Assembly: GCA_017311315.1 (NCBI GenBank)
Contig: CM029631.1
Coordinates: 2,821,360 to 2,885,359 of the forward strand
DNA length: 64,000 nt
Source: Dendrocalamus latiflorus
Taxonomy: Eukaryota > Streptophyta > Magnoliopsida > Poales > Poaceae
Reading direction: 5' to 3'
The notes beneath the pieces are model-generated. The model saw only the letters and a list, made by a program, of their open reading frames with translations. It ran no database searches and was not told the origin of the DNA. Positions 1 to 11,176 of the stretch are shown one piece after another. Position 1 is the stretch's first letter. Every line of letters starts with the position of its first letter. The position numbers and the translations under genes were made by a program.

Positions 1-291
1 TTCTAGCTCCTTCCATCCCAAGTGTTCATATTGGATGATGTTCTATCTAATGGTCACTAACTATCTTTTGTATGAACTCCTAAATTCCTTTTTCTTCACA
101 TATTGTTTTGAGTGACGCTGGATTGTACCACTACCACCACCATTTGGCATTTTGGCTAAACTTGTTGTTTAGGATAAGATCATATAGAACAATGTAGATG
201 CTTCTCTAACAAACTTTTACAAAAACACCACCATGTCCTATCACAGATTAAATGACCATATAATATTTGTTTGAAGAAACAAACATTTCAG

Positions 292-2493
292 CTTGAGAAA
301 GGGTTCAGTTCTGTCCGATGTGTAAGGTAAGGTATCTCTACTATTATATAAAGAGGTGTTGGTGTTTGTCGTTGCGTTCTCCTCTTCTCTCTCTAGTCTC
401 TACAGCCATCCGATTTGATCTGGACCATTCGTCTTTCTTCTCCTCTCTCTCTCGATACAACCGTCCACCCCTTCCACTTTCCCCATCTTCTTGTGCATTC
501 TGGCCACCTTTCTCTCTCTGTCGCTTGCTCTCCAATGTTTGATGTGTGATGTTGATCATACAGTAAATTCTGTCTCACTATTTTTATGGCTCCGTTGCAA
601 CACACGGGTCTCTTAACTAGTATGTTTCATAGGGGAAGTAGAAAAAATATATCGATTTTATAACAACCTTTTTTTTTGCAAAAATATATTTTAACATGGG
701 CAAGTCTTGCCAAAGGGAGCTAGTAATAAAATTGAGTCAGTATGATGGCACATGCGTATTCAATGCGTATGTTGTTTATAAAACAAACTGTTGTGGTCCT
801 GAATGTGATTTTTTGATGTAATATTTAGTAGTGTTGGAACCTTGATGGAGATTACAAAGATGGGGAATAGAGCAGTCAATTACCCAATTCATCAAGATGC
901 ACAAGTACAAAATCAAAGTTCTCTTCTTCATGCCCAACAGGTAGGCAACTGCCGCTGGTTTACCTTACTTTATGGTGTGTCTTTGTTTATTTTTTGAATT
1001 TCTATAGTCTAGTGTGCACGTTTTTCCTTCCTAGGAAGAATTAAATTAGAATAATACCTACCCATAACCATGCAAGGACGGGAGGATTTAGCCAACTAAA
1101 CAAGCTCTTCAGTGATCTAAGCGACTAAGCCATCTGCCACTGGATTCATATGATGGGAGTGGATGTTTCTTGGTGATCAATGGTTATCAGTGACAACTAT
1201 ATAGTCCTGGCTGACATTTTTGTTTATTTGTTATGAAACTCTTTTTCAGTCAGTGTCTTTTAGCTAAAAATCTGCCTGGTTTAGTAAGTTCCTGCTCAAA
1301 TGTGGTGGCATAGATAACTTTTTTTTAAAAAAAAAATCTTCGTTTGATGTTAAATTAGGCACATACAATTGATGCGAGAATCATATGAATCTTGGCTAGA
1401 ATGGGTGAAAACCTACATTCATAAATCATTAGAATGGGCCACTCCCCATTCTTCTAATTGTTGCAATTGACTCCCGAAACTAATGTTGGATTCAATTGAG
1501 TCATTGTGATTGGCCACCCAATCGAACAATTGGGCAGAGAATGGGACGGGTGGTAAAATTTAATCCCTAGTATTTACCCGCTGAACCAGCTGGTTTTTAT
1601 GAGACCAGGTTGGTTTTGAATATCCGATTAACAGCAACAAATGGTCAATAAACACTGGGATGGGAAAATTTTGTGTTATATTTGTTCTTTTGATTAGCGA
1701 AACTGTTTGTAGCAAATGGTTGCTGAATATAGCTATGCATAGTTGATTTTATTATCAGTTTCTGAAATATTTTTTCTCTGAGAACATAACATTGTCTTCT
1801 CGTGCTGCTCCCACTTGATATTAACATTGATACATAATTACTTACGCATAATTGACAGCTTCCAAGGCAGTTTCCTCCCCAAATGACTATCCATACCCAG
1901 AATTTAACACCACAGCAGCAGCACCTGCTGCAGCAGCAACAGTGGCTGAGGCGCAGCCAAATGACCAGCCCCCGTGGTCCCCTTACAATGGCAGACAAAA
2001 ACCAGGCTTTGGTAAATGTGAAGATTGAGAACACTATGGATTCACAAGTTGATGGCCCTTATGGATCTCTTAGTAGACAACAACAGTTGATAAGGCAGCA
2101 GCAGCTATTCCAGCAGCAGCAGCAACTTCAACAGCAGCAGCAGCAGCAGCAACTTCAGCAGCAGCATCAACAGCAACAACTTCAGCAGCAGCAACAGCAG
2201 CATCAACAACAACTTCAACAGCAGCACCAGCAGCAACAGCTGTCCATGTCAGGAAACCAGAATGCCCAACTAGCGCAGCAGTTCAAACAAGTGCCTTCAA
2301 TGTAAGTATCTTCAATCCAGGCGACGAGTTTCACCATTTGTATGTCATCTGCTTTATCCCTTGATCCCGTTGCAGGAGCTCGTATGGCATGAGAATGCCG
2401 CCTGTGAAAGTGGAAGCGTTCCACGAACTGGTGAGCGGAGACTCGTCGCTGAAGCACGATAACGACCCTCACAAACTCACGTCTCCTAAGTAG
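292..2493 (+). CDS. Glutamine-rich nuclear-type protein, 3' exons (5' end outside window)
   Basis: I do not recognise the family. Four exons can be joined in frame: 292-326, 829-940, 1859-2301 and 2376-2493, all with GT-AG borders, ending in TAG. The joined C-terminal part is about 235 residues. It starts LEKGFSSVRC, continues through MGNRAVNYPIHQDAQ and WLRRSQMTSPRGPL, then has a run of about 60 residues that is mostly Gln (encoded 2072-2240 by mixed CAG/CAA), and ends KVEAFHELVSGD...LTSPK. No catalytic domain or membrane segment is visible. Long polyQ with short charged patches is common in plant transcription co-regulators, so a nuclear role is an inference only. No start codon is claimed; upstream exons must lie left of position 1. 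The first intron carries a small Helitron. Confidence 0.72.
335..620 (+). mobile_element. Short non-autonomous Helitron (286 bp)
   Basis: The segment starts TCTCTACTATTATATAAAG after an A (334) and ends CTAG before a T (621), the A^T insertion pattern and TC...CTAG termini of plant Helitrons. Just inside the 3' end is the imperfect hairpin CCGTTGCAACACACGG. There is no coding capacity. It lies in the first visible intron of the glutamine-rich gene, 8 bases after that intron's GT donor begins (327). Confidence 0.75.
941..1858 (+). other. Intron of the glutamine-rich gene, no gene seen
   Basis: A 918-base AT-rich intron between in-frame exons. It holds no open frame of note. Short imperfect repeats around 1400-1560 containing GAATGGG may be an old MITE, but I could not define its ends. 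Confidence 0.5.
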
Positions 2494-3759
2494 ATCAGTC
2501 TTATACCCAGGAAAATGCATAGCCAGTGTGTAGCTGTAGTGTACAAAGGATTTACATTTGCGACCTATTGTTATTGTTTGTTTCCAAGCTTTGAAGTGTA
2601 CCGTGTCGTCTGCTTTCATCAGGCTGTGTATTGTAGATGTAAGAGGTTTTACTAATTGAGGTGATGCAAGAGATGTGGTACCTAAGAGGTTTTCTTTTGT
2701 GGTGCTACTTTTTATCTGTGTGGCAAATGGAGGGTCAGTATACCCATCCGCCCATTACCATAGGCTGGAAGTCATTGGCTGCGCAAGGCGGTCTCTCTCC
2801 TTAACATGAATTTTTTTTACCAGATTCAATTGATTTTGATTCACCAATCCTTTTTTTCCCCCGAATGGTAGCCCGGCATCGTTCGGCCGCACCTGCATTT
2901 TGGTCACCTCACGCGTCCAGGCGTACGTCCTATCGTAACATATCCTTGTGTTACATTTTGGTCGCAAGCCATTCGACGGTAGCTAGGGGTTTCTGCATAC
3001 CGATCCGATACACGCCTCGTGGCCACCCCAACCCAACCCAACGCAAGCTTTGATTTGCTGTGTATGGCCCGTGGCTGCGTACCGGCACGGAAACGCCAGC
3101 ATGAAGATTACCATAAAAGGTTCTTCTTCCATCGATCGGTTCTTCAGCAGCCTCCCACAATTTCTTCTTGGTTCTAGAATTATACTGCACTATCCAGAGC
3201 CCCCACGGTGATGTTAGGGACCGTGCGACTTGTGAACCGGGGTTCCTTTACTCAAATGCATGCACGTGTTGCCCTGAAAGCGTTTGGATTTGGGTCACCC
3301 ATTCGTTCGTTCTTTCTAGAGAGCATGATCCGTCCGTTCTTTCTACAGAGCATCGTAATCCGCCAGCTTGGGTTGCGACCGAACGCATCCAGACTGTTTT
3401 AGCACTTTCGCGAAGCCATAGCGAGATTCGTGACCAACTGCCCTCGTTGTCTGCTTTTAAAAGGTTCCTAATGCACTCAAAAATGTAATGCAGCTAGAAG
3501 AGAATAGCATAGCAGCAGAACAACAGAACAAATGAACTGGCAGAACAATTCAATAACAATTGCGCAGGCAAACAATCCAGTGACAACCATTAACATGACA
3601 AGCTATACAGACAGGGAGATAAGATGACACGCTTCTTATTAATTCGAGGTACATAGGCGCCATCAGCGTCTGGAAGAAATAAGTGAACAGAGAACGTAGC
3701 TAGGTCGACTTAATATCCAAGCCGTCCATGTACATGCAAGCAGGACCAAGCCAGATCCC
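2494..3759. other. Intergenic DNA between converging genes
   Basis: This is 3' flanking and probably untranslated sequence of the glutamine-rich gene on the left and of the CYSTM gene on the right. Small open frames on both strands (for example 3168-3488) have no recognisable domain or codon pattern. I see nothing else that I can support. Confidence 0.5.
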
Positions 3760-4216
3760 CTAGCTAACGAATATAATCGAGGGGTCGCAACAGCACTCGT
3801 CGATCAAGCAGCAGCAGCAAAGCGCAGCCAAACTGCAAATAACCAAGCAAAACGCAGTCACAAAAGTGAGTTTCACTAGTCTGTACAAAGCTCTAGCCGC
3901 TCCAAACCAATCGAGCAACGAGTTACGAGCACAAAAAGGGAAGGTATTAGCTAGGCATACCAGCCTTCGAGGAAACTCGGTTCCCTCCTCGGCGGCGGCG
4001 CGGCGTACTGCGGCGGCGCCATCACCGGAGGTCCCTGGTACGGCCCTTGGTAGTAACCTTGCAACAAAAACAAAGAGAAGAACCTGTCACCACTACCGTT
4101 CTTCTTCTTCTTCACAAGACCCTAACGCAATGCGAGCTTAACATCGACAAATAAGATCGGCACTAATAATACCTACCTTGTGCAGGGTAGGGGTAGGCGT
4201 ACTTGGGATCGCTCAT
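3760..4216 (-). CDS. CYSTM (cysteine-rich transmembrane module) small protein
   Basis: Three exons, 4216-4177, 4057-3961 and 3832-3760, encode 69 residues. The start is MSDPKYAYPYPAQGYYQGP, followed by a Pro/Tyr/Gln-rich middle and the family signature SFLEGC then LAALCCCCLIDECCCDPSI. The Cys run sits in a short hydrophobic stretch at residues 46-64, as in the CYSTM family of tail-anchored plasma-membrane proteins linked to stress tolerance and metal binding. The length is normal for the family and the exon phases join without adjustment. In related plants the last intron also falls inside the GC of SFLEGC. A TATA-like octamer lies about 118 bases upstream of the ATG. The gene looks intact; physiological role is inferred from the family only. 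Confidence 0.92.
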
Positions 4217-4333
4217 CTCTCTGCCCTCCTTGTTCTTCCGGGGAAGCTCTTGTTGAGAGGTTGAAGAAGACCGCAGAGATGATGTACTTACTGATGTGAA
4301 TGATACAGACTGCAGAGATGATGGAGATAGATA

Positions 4334-4341
4334 CTATATAG
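4334..4341 (-). promoter_or_regulatory. Possible TATA box of the CYSTM gene
   Basis: CTATATAG, a palindrome, lies 118 bases upstream of the CYSTM start codon on the minus strand. That is a normal distance allowing a short 5' untranslated leader. Confidence 0.35.
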
Positions 4342-5523
4342 CAACAGGTTGAATACTGGAGCAGGTAATAGGGCCTTTCCCCGTGGATGCGTCTACTTAT
4401 AGACGGCGATGCATGTGAGAGCTAGCTGTGGCGCATGGAGGCATCGAACGTGACGTGAAATGGAACGGTAGTAAAGGCGTCTCCGCCGCGCGCAAGGGTT
4501 TGGACCTGAATAGAGGGAAGCATCTGGAAAGCTTTTGGAAAGAGGTCGACTTTGCCACTTTTGGAGGCTGGAGGATCGACTTTGCTTTGCTGCGAGGTTT
4601 CGCATCCGATTCTTTCTCCTCCTTTCTTGCTGACCTTCTCGCGTTCTCTCCAGGCCGACCAGCATGGCGGGCGGCAGAAATCTCGGCCCAAGGAGCCGCC
4701 GCAGTTGAAGCCGGTGCCCATACAATACGTTGCCCTTCTTGTCCGCTCTAAGGGTATAACGGTTGTGAGACGGGCGAAGTTTTGGGCGCATGCTGATACT
4801 ATAAGGAAAACTGGCTTTCCTCAAATAAAGTTTGGGAGGTGTCTGGGAGCAATCGAGATTTTTTTTTTCTTTGTGAGTACTCAAATACCTTCAAATCTGT
4901 ATCCAACGGATCTCCTTTTCTCTCCCTCTTTCTTATATAAACTCATCTTCTTTCACCCTCAACAAAACCCTAGCCACTATACCCCATCCTTATCACCACC
5001 GCCACCCACCCTAGCGCCGCTGCCATTGTCCACCAGCGAGCCGCTGCCCCCTCCTCCCTACACGAGTACCGGCACCACCACTTGCCGTCTCTCCTTCCAC
5101 ACTGACCACCACCGTCGCCTTCTTCCTTATCTCCGGTGAGCCCCTACTCCTCCGTGCCACCCTTCTTCCTTGTCTGGTGGCTACTGCCGCTGGATCCGTC
5201 ACCACCTCATAACCACTTTGTTCTCATTGCCCCCGCCAACCTCCACCACACTCCTTTGACCCACGACAACGTGGTGCCCCTACCACCTCACCGCCCCGTA
5301 CCACCGCAACTCACCGTCGGTCCAACCCCTCCTCCCTATATACCCCAAGCACCGGTGAACCTGAACCCTAACCAGAGTAAACCTAAGCCCTAGCTCACTG
5401 AAACCGTCGCTAGAGAGCCGTTGCTGTTGTTGGAGATGAAGCTGAAGCATGAATCACGAGGCAAATAAGAGGGATAGAAATATGAGTGCTCCCAAGGTGA
5501 GAAAACATCGGAGTACTCCTTAG
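4342..5523. other. Intergenic DNA, no supported gene
   Basis: A TATATAAA motif near 4935 is followed by a CCCTAGCC-containing, Pro/His-coding C-rich stretch (about 4970-5390). It looks like the leader of a lost gene or LTR, but the open frames (4552-5139, 5136-5393) are low-complexity and overlap in different frames, so I call no gene. Confidence 0.4.
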
Positions 5524-8390
5524 TGAAAGCATCTAGACCCCTAAAAATTGATTTTAGTAATTAATGACAATATTGTGTTTTGAGACTAACATGAGTGCTA
5601 AGATTGTTACAAGGTTTAGTCTCGTATTATGAATGACAATACAACAATGGCATGCAAAGACATGAAGGATTGACATGGCTCAAGACAAAGGTGAGATATA
5701 GTTTTAGGATCCTTTTTATAGTTTTACCGGTCTCGGTGTTTAAAGAAAACACCATATTTGTAGGATATATGATGTACAACAAAGGGGATCATGGCTAAAG
5801 GATTTAATTTGTACCATCTTGATTAACAAAAAGTCATGTATGCATCTTGAACTATCTTTGCAAAACTATTGTCAAGAAAATCGGTAGCACCGTAAGTATC
5901 AGGTGATACTACCGGTCGACGGTATGACCGCGCCTGAAATACAGCACTACCACAATGCGGTAGTATCGATCTTTAGTTGTCGGTACATTTTTTTCCAGAG
6001 GGCATGTTATTTAGCACGTTTTGAAGCCCTAGAAATTGGTAGAATCGATTGTGCCAAGTGGTTGAATGCATCTAGGCCCATAAAAATAGTTTTGGTAATT
6101 AATGAATTTATGTGAATATGGCACTAATATATTTATTGAGTGTTTAAAAAGTTTAGTTCCTAAAATGATGATGAGACGCACACTAAGGGTCAACATGAAG
6201 ATCAAAGTGGCCCAAAACAAAGGTATATGTAGACTAAGATCCCTTTTTGCTTTTACCGGTCTTAGGAGAAAGGGTGAAAAATCAGATTATAGGATAAATA
6301 TCGTACTATTAAGAGGGATCATGGCTAGTAACTTGATAGTATATTCTTGTACCATTTGGATTAACTTAGGATTAGCTTTCTCTTAAAACTAAAATTGATA
6401 GTCAATCTGTGTTATGTCTGGGGAATCGGAAGTACCGGAGTGCAAACGGTGGTACTTCCATTTTCTGAAAGTTCCATCAAAATGAGCAAAACGGTTTTCC
6501 AGAAAGCACGCTCAGAATCACTGTCTCTGCAGAAAACAGAAGTACCAGAGTTTAAACGGTGGAATTATCGTAGAACGGTAGTACCGTAACCTTAAATAGT
6601 ACTTTTGGAGCATGGAAGCTCCAAAAATCTGGGTGAAATGTTTTTTCTAGAGAGCACCCTCGGAATCACATTGTCTCTGTGGAAAACGAAAGTACTGAAG
6701 TTTCAACGACGGAACTACCATAGAGCAGTAGTACCGCAACCTTAAACGGTACTTTCGGAGTACAGAGCTCCGACAATCTGGGTGAAACGATTTTTTCTAA
6801 AGAGCGCCAACTCTTGGCCTCGAAGCAAACGGAAGTACCACGCAGAAATTTCGAAACTTCCGAATATCGGAACTACCGCGATTACAACAGCGGTAGTTTC
6901 GCATCGACTTCCAAGTTCCAACGGCTAGTTGAGAAGCTCTAAAATATCCATTATTGCTGTGTCAGAACAGGTGCGGTAATATCAGCCAATGAATGGCGGT
7001 ACTTCCGCTCGCCCTGATTTTTTCAAGGATTGCCCTCTAATTTCTAATTTTAGTTGATGAGGGTATAAATACTCTCACACCTGCTCAAGGGTAGATACAT
7101 GAGACTCCATTGAACACTCTTGAGCAATGCGCATTCACTCCACACCTCAATTTTACATTGTGCATTCATTTGATGTAGTTGAGCCAAAACAAGTGTATTT
7201 TATCTCTAGATTGATCCTTTTAGCACTTGATTGCCGTCAAGCGAAGCTGTGATTTTTTACTCTTGGTGCTTGCCGGCACCTGGACAGTTTGGCAGGAGCT
7301 TGCGCGGTGACTTCTTCAAGAGAGTTGTGAAGAAGCCCGGCGCCAACTTGTGAATAGTTTGGTGTTCACCATCTCCGAAGCAGAGGAAGGACAAATATTA
7401 GTGGATTAAGGAGCTGAAGCTTAATTAGTGGAGCCGGTCCAATTTAGTTGGGTTTTCCTCAACGTGGATCAGTGGAACCAGGCAAGTTTTCGATCACCAT
7501 GGTAAAACATCGTGTGTAAATTGGTTATTTCTTTGTCTCTTCTTTTTGCACTTGTATCTCTAGTATATTGTGATTGTCATATTTGTTTGTGCTAAAGTTA
7601 TTCTTGTAGAGACTTGTGCTTGTAGTGCCTTAGACATACTAGAATTGTGTAGATTTTAATTGCTTTAAAATCTTGTTATACTAAAATTGTGGTAATTATT
7701 ATTAGAAGGTAAGATAATTTTTTAACCTCCTATTTACTCCCCCTCTAGTCGGTTATCCTTGATCCTACAACGGTACTATCGCATAGCACTAGTACCGGCC
7801 CTTGTGAGGGTGGTAGTACCGCACTTATAGTTTAACAGTTAGTTGAGACACATTAATTGCATATAAAAGAGCTATTGAACCATGTGTGTGATAGTACTGC
7901 CCGATACATGGCGGTAGTAAAGAACCTACTGAATTTTGTGGGATTTTGTCCCAAACAATCGAATTTCTAGTTGAGGGCTATAAATACCCCCTCACCAACA
8001 CCATGGCAGTAATCTTTGACCTCATTGAATACATTAGAAACATTGCTTCATCTCTACTACTAATTTACTCACATTTCATATTTTAAAGTAGTTGAGCGTA
8101 TTAAAGCGCATTTGCATCATTTGTTGATCCTCCTAGCACTTAGTACTTCCTCAAGTAAGGGTTGTGATTTGTTACTTTTGGTGTTTGCCGGCACCTAAAC
8201 GGCTTAGGAGATGTTTATGCGGTGATCTCTTTAAGAATATTGTGAAAAGGCTCGACATCGGATGTGAGTGGTATAGTACTTGCCATCTTTAGAGTGAAGG
8301 AAGATCAATTCTAGTGAACTTAAGTTCTTCGTGTTTAATTCGTGGAGTCGATCCAAGTCCCTATGAGGCTAAGACTTAATATCTATTTAC
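5524..8390 (+). mobile_element. Outer LTR, split by a nested LTR of the same family
   Basis: The LTR begins TGAAAGCATCTAGACCCC at 5524. It is interrupted at about 6062 and resumes at about 7770, running to about 8390 with its own TATAAATA at 7979-7986. The resumed part repeats the inner LTR's 3' landmarks in order: GAGGG-TATAAATA, the GCCGGCACCT block, and the GCGGTGA...TTTAAGA block. Numerous GGTAGTACCG-type motifs fill both copies. No internal coding domain (gag, pol) is present, so this is a relic. Confidence 0.6.
6063..7769 (+). mobile_element. Inner LTR (about 1.7 kb), inserted in the outer LTR
   Basis: Starts TGAATGCATCTAGGCCC, parallel to the outer LTR's start, and ends with the CCCCCTCTAGTCGG...GATCCTACA tail typical of a grass LTR family. 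It contains TATAAATA at 7064-7071. No primer-binding site (TGGTATCAGAGC type) follows and no coding region is attached, so it fits a solo LTR. The five flanking bases are GTGGT on the left and ACGGT on the right, only a partial target-duplication match. Confidence 0.6.
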
Positions 8391-9641
8391 GGTAGTGCTA
8401 TACGTCCAGAAACATTTATGTGTTTGTAGGTTTGGTTATTTTATTCGTAAGCGTGGTAAAGATAATGATATGTGCTCCTCTAGAGTTTGGCATTTCAGAC
8501 GCTCTTTTTATTTCAATGATCATGTGTTACTTAGTCAAGGCACTGAGTTCTCTTATTTTATTTTAGGACGCCCATGTGCATGTTCTGTAATTTGTTTTTA
8601 CATCATCTTCTGGTTAATTTTTAGCTAACTATGAAATGTTTATTAACCAATACAAGGTATAAAATGCACCATTTTCGAATGTTCTATCACCAATTCACCA
8701 TTGTCTATATTTTCTTTATACAAGTATTGGTTGTATCACTTTGAATAAGCATTTCACTTGTTAAAGAATGAATTCAGCATATATATGTGTGGTTGTACGG
8801 TTTGATTTTTTTTTTATTTGTTGTCATGATATTTCCACGCGGACAAGCGGCACGCGTTACAGTTTGGCGGGCTGGCCATTGGGCCTCCGATCCTAAGCAA
8901 GCAGCGACCAGACGCTTCGCTCTCGACAACTTGGGCCTTTCCACATTGGCAGAGCTCCAGCGAAGAAGGCCCAGCCCACTCCACTCCAGCATCCAGAAGT
9001 CGTTCGTATGCGGCCATATTCTTTAAAACTGTGTGTGATAACTATTTATCTAAATTTTTTTGATACTGTAGCAGATGATTGAGATGTGAATATAGATAGT
9101 ACATATAGTTTTAGACTTGAGAAGTTATTTGAAGAATCCGTTTTAAAAAATTATCTCATTTATTTTGCCTTTCAAAGAAGTCAAAAGTCTAAAAGAATCG
9201 GATCTACATCTCTAGCTCAGCTTCCTCCCCGTGGGCGTTTTTAAGTTGTATTTTTTAAATCTTCTCAAGATGTACTATGTAAAAGGTCGATAAATTGTAC
9301 CCGACTTTTTTTATTGCAATACCTATTATAAATCCAGAGCTTAAAAAAGCAACCCCCACACATATACATTTTGCTTCCGGATGTAGTTACTTTTACCTCT
9401 AATATACCAACTAAACAAACTTAATATCGCTTTAGGTATCTCATATACTAATTATAAGATACTTCAATATGAACCACATAAAAAACTACAATAGAGTCTA
9501 TAGTTTAACGTATTTCGTAAATACCTTTATATAATCACATAAAATGAGTATGTCTAAAAAAATATAATACTGTTTAGATGGTTTTATATATTCGTATACT
9601 ACACGTACATATCCTCTATTATGCGTGATGCGACACATGTA
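8391..9641. other. Intergenic AT-rich DNA
   Basis: A GC-richer island at 8840-9020 contains overlapping frames on both strands with no recognisable domain. The remainder is AT-rich. I see no gene. Confidence 0.4.
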
Positions 9642-9879
9642 CTACCTTCGTTTTTATATATTTGGCACTTTTGACTTTTACTGTATATACTTTGACCATT
9701 ATTGTTTAGCAATATATATGTATGTACTTAAAAATATACAACGTTATTAAAATACTTTTCATAACGAATCTAACAATACTATTTTTCATTTTATGTAACT
9801 AAATATTTTAAAATTTATCATTGGTCAAAGTGTAAACAGTGAAATTCAATAGCGCCAAGTATACAAAAACGGAAGGGAG
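9642..9879. mobile_element. Stowaway-type MITE
   Basis: Termini CTACCTTCGTTTTTATA and, at the other end, TACAAAAACGGAAGGGAG are inverted repeats of the CTCCCTCCGTTT class. They are flanked on both sides by TA, the Stowaway/Mariner target duplication. 238 bp, no coding capacity. Confidence 0.8.
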
Positions 9880-10147
9880 TAGTGTGCATAATAATTAGAT
9901 CGTTGGTTACAGTGCTGTCCGCCCACCACGCTGCCAGATCCTCCCGATGCCGATGGCCCTGGCCCCCGGCTGGGACATTGCAATACTACTGCCAGATCCT
10001 CTTTGAATCAGTGGCATGGCTGTGGACATGGTCTAGGGCCACTCTGTTTTTATTGATTTTTGTTAATAACTTTTGATTTTTGACTGACCCCGAAGAACAC
10101 TTCCCGAACGAGACAGTGCAATGCTCATTGCGACTAACTTCAAGTAC

Positions 10148-10318
10148 CTGTCTCTGCAATGACTGGAATTCATCGGAGCTCAAGGAGCCATCACGATGTG
10201 CGTCAAGAAGATGCATCAGCTCCTTTACATCTTTGCCTCCGGCACCAGGACCTTCCATCACAGCATCAACTTGGTAATCTCCTTTGTCTGCACTCCGTAC
10301 TGATACTATCTCTATAAT
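10148..10318 (-). pseudogene. Isolated EF-hand exon
   Basis: A 57-codon open exon with an AG acceptor (TTGTAG) and a GT donor (CAG/GTACTT). It contains MEGPGAGGKDVKELMHLL and then an EF-hand loop, DAHRDGSLSSDE, whose Ca-ligand spacing is complete. I found no flanking exons that extend it in frame on either side, so it is either one exon of an unresolved gene or a captured or relic fragment. It lies downstream of the receptor kinase on the same strand but does not belong to that kinase family. Parent protein unknown. Confidence 0.45.
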
Positions 10319-11176
10319 CTACAAGCAATGCCGTAAAAGAAGAAAACAAAAGAAGAACGAGACAACACTAGGAAAGTGCTCCAGGGCTGTTAATTATACC
10401 CTTGACCTGAAATATTCATTTTAACAAGGCCGACAGTGTAAAGAATCCTGTCCTGTTCCGTGACCACAAGCCTCAGTACAGCTCGAGTTAAGAACAAACT
10501 CCAGTGGCATCTGTCCTACAGCATCGAGGACACGACGGGTGTATCAAGTGACGGCATGTAAGACACAACGCATCACAGCTCAACGCAATATGACAAGAAC
10601 CGACGAGGGATTACCGGATTAGCCCTCGATTTGATTGAAGGAACAATCTATTTGTAGACCACTCGCAACTCCTATGTGCAATCTGATGACTGCTAAAACT
10701 AGCTGCATCTAACACAAACAGACGGCAGAGACAAGCTTGCTGCCTTGCTCATACAAAATTAAGGTCACACAGAACCGCCACACATATGAGATATCCTCCT
10801 ACAATTCAGCTCAATATATATGTAATCTTCATGTACCTTGGATTGCAACATTTCTCGCCGGAAAATCGACGGCTGTTCAGCATGTGGATGTCATGTACCA
10901 TCAATACCATCCACCATGAGGCACTTGGTCTTTGACAAATGCCAGAGCCAAGCAGCTGACATTCAAATTCTAATGCCAATCCTTTAGCCGAGAGGTCAGC
11001 ATTGGAACCACAGCCATGAACAATAACTTGGTCCTATTTCACAAAAGCACACTCAACTCAGTCCAATATACTCAATTTTCCCAACAATGTGGGGGGCGGA
11101 GTCCTGAGAATGAGTTAAAGCAATTCTGATGCCGGCGCCTCTCTGGCCTCTGCGCAATCCAAATTCCAATTCCAAA
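10319..11176. other. 3' flank of the receptor kinase
   Basis: This stretch holds the expected 3' untranslated region of the minus-strand kinase and unassigned sequence. No domain-bearing frame is seen. Confidence 0.4.

Noticed and set aside
4552..5139. 195-codon plus frame
   Set aside because: Composition changes abruptly along it and the second half is low-complexity Pro/Thr; no splice or domain support.
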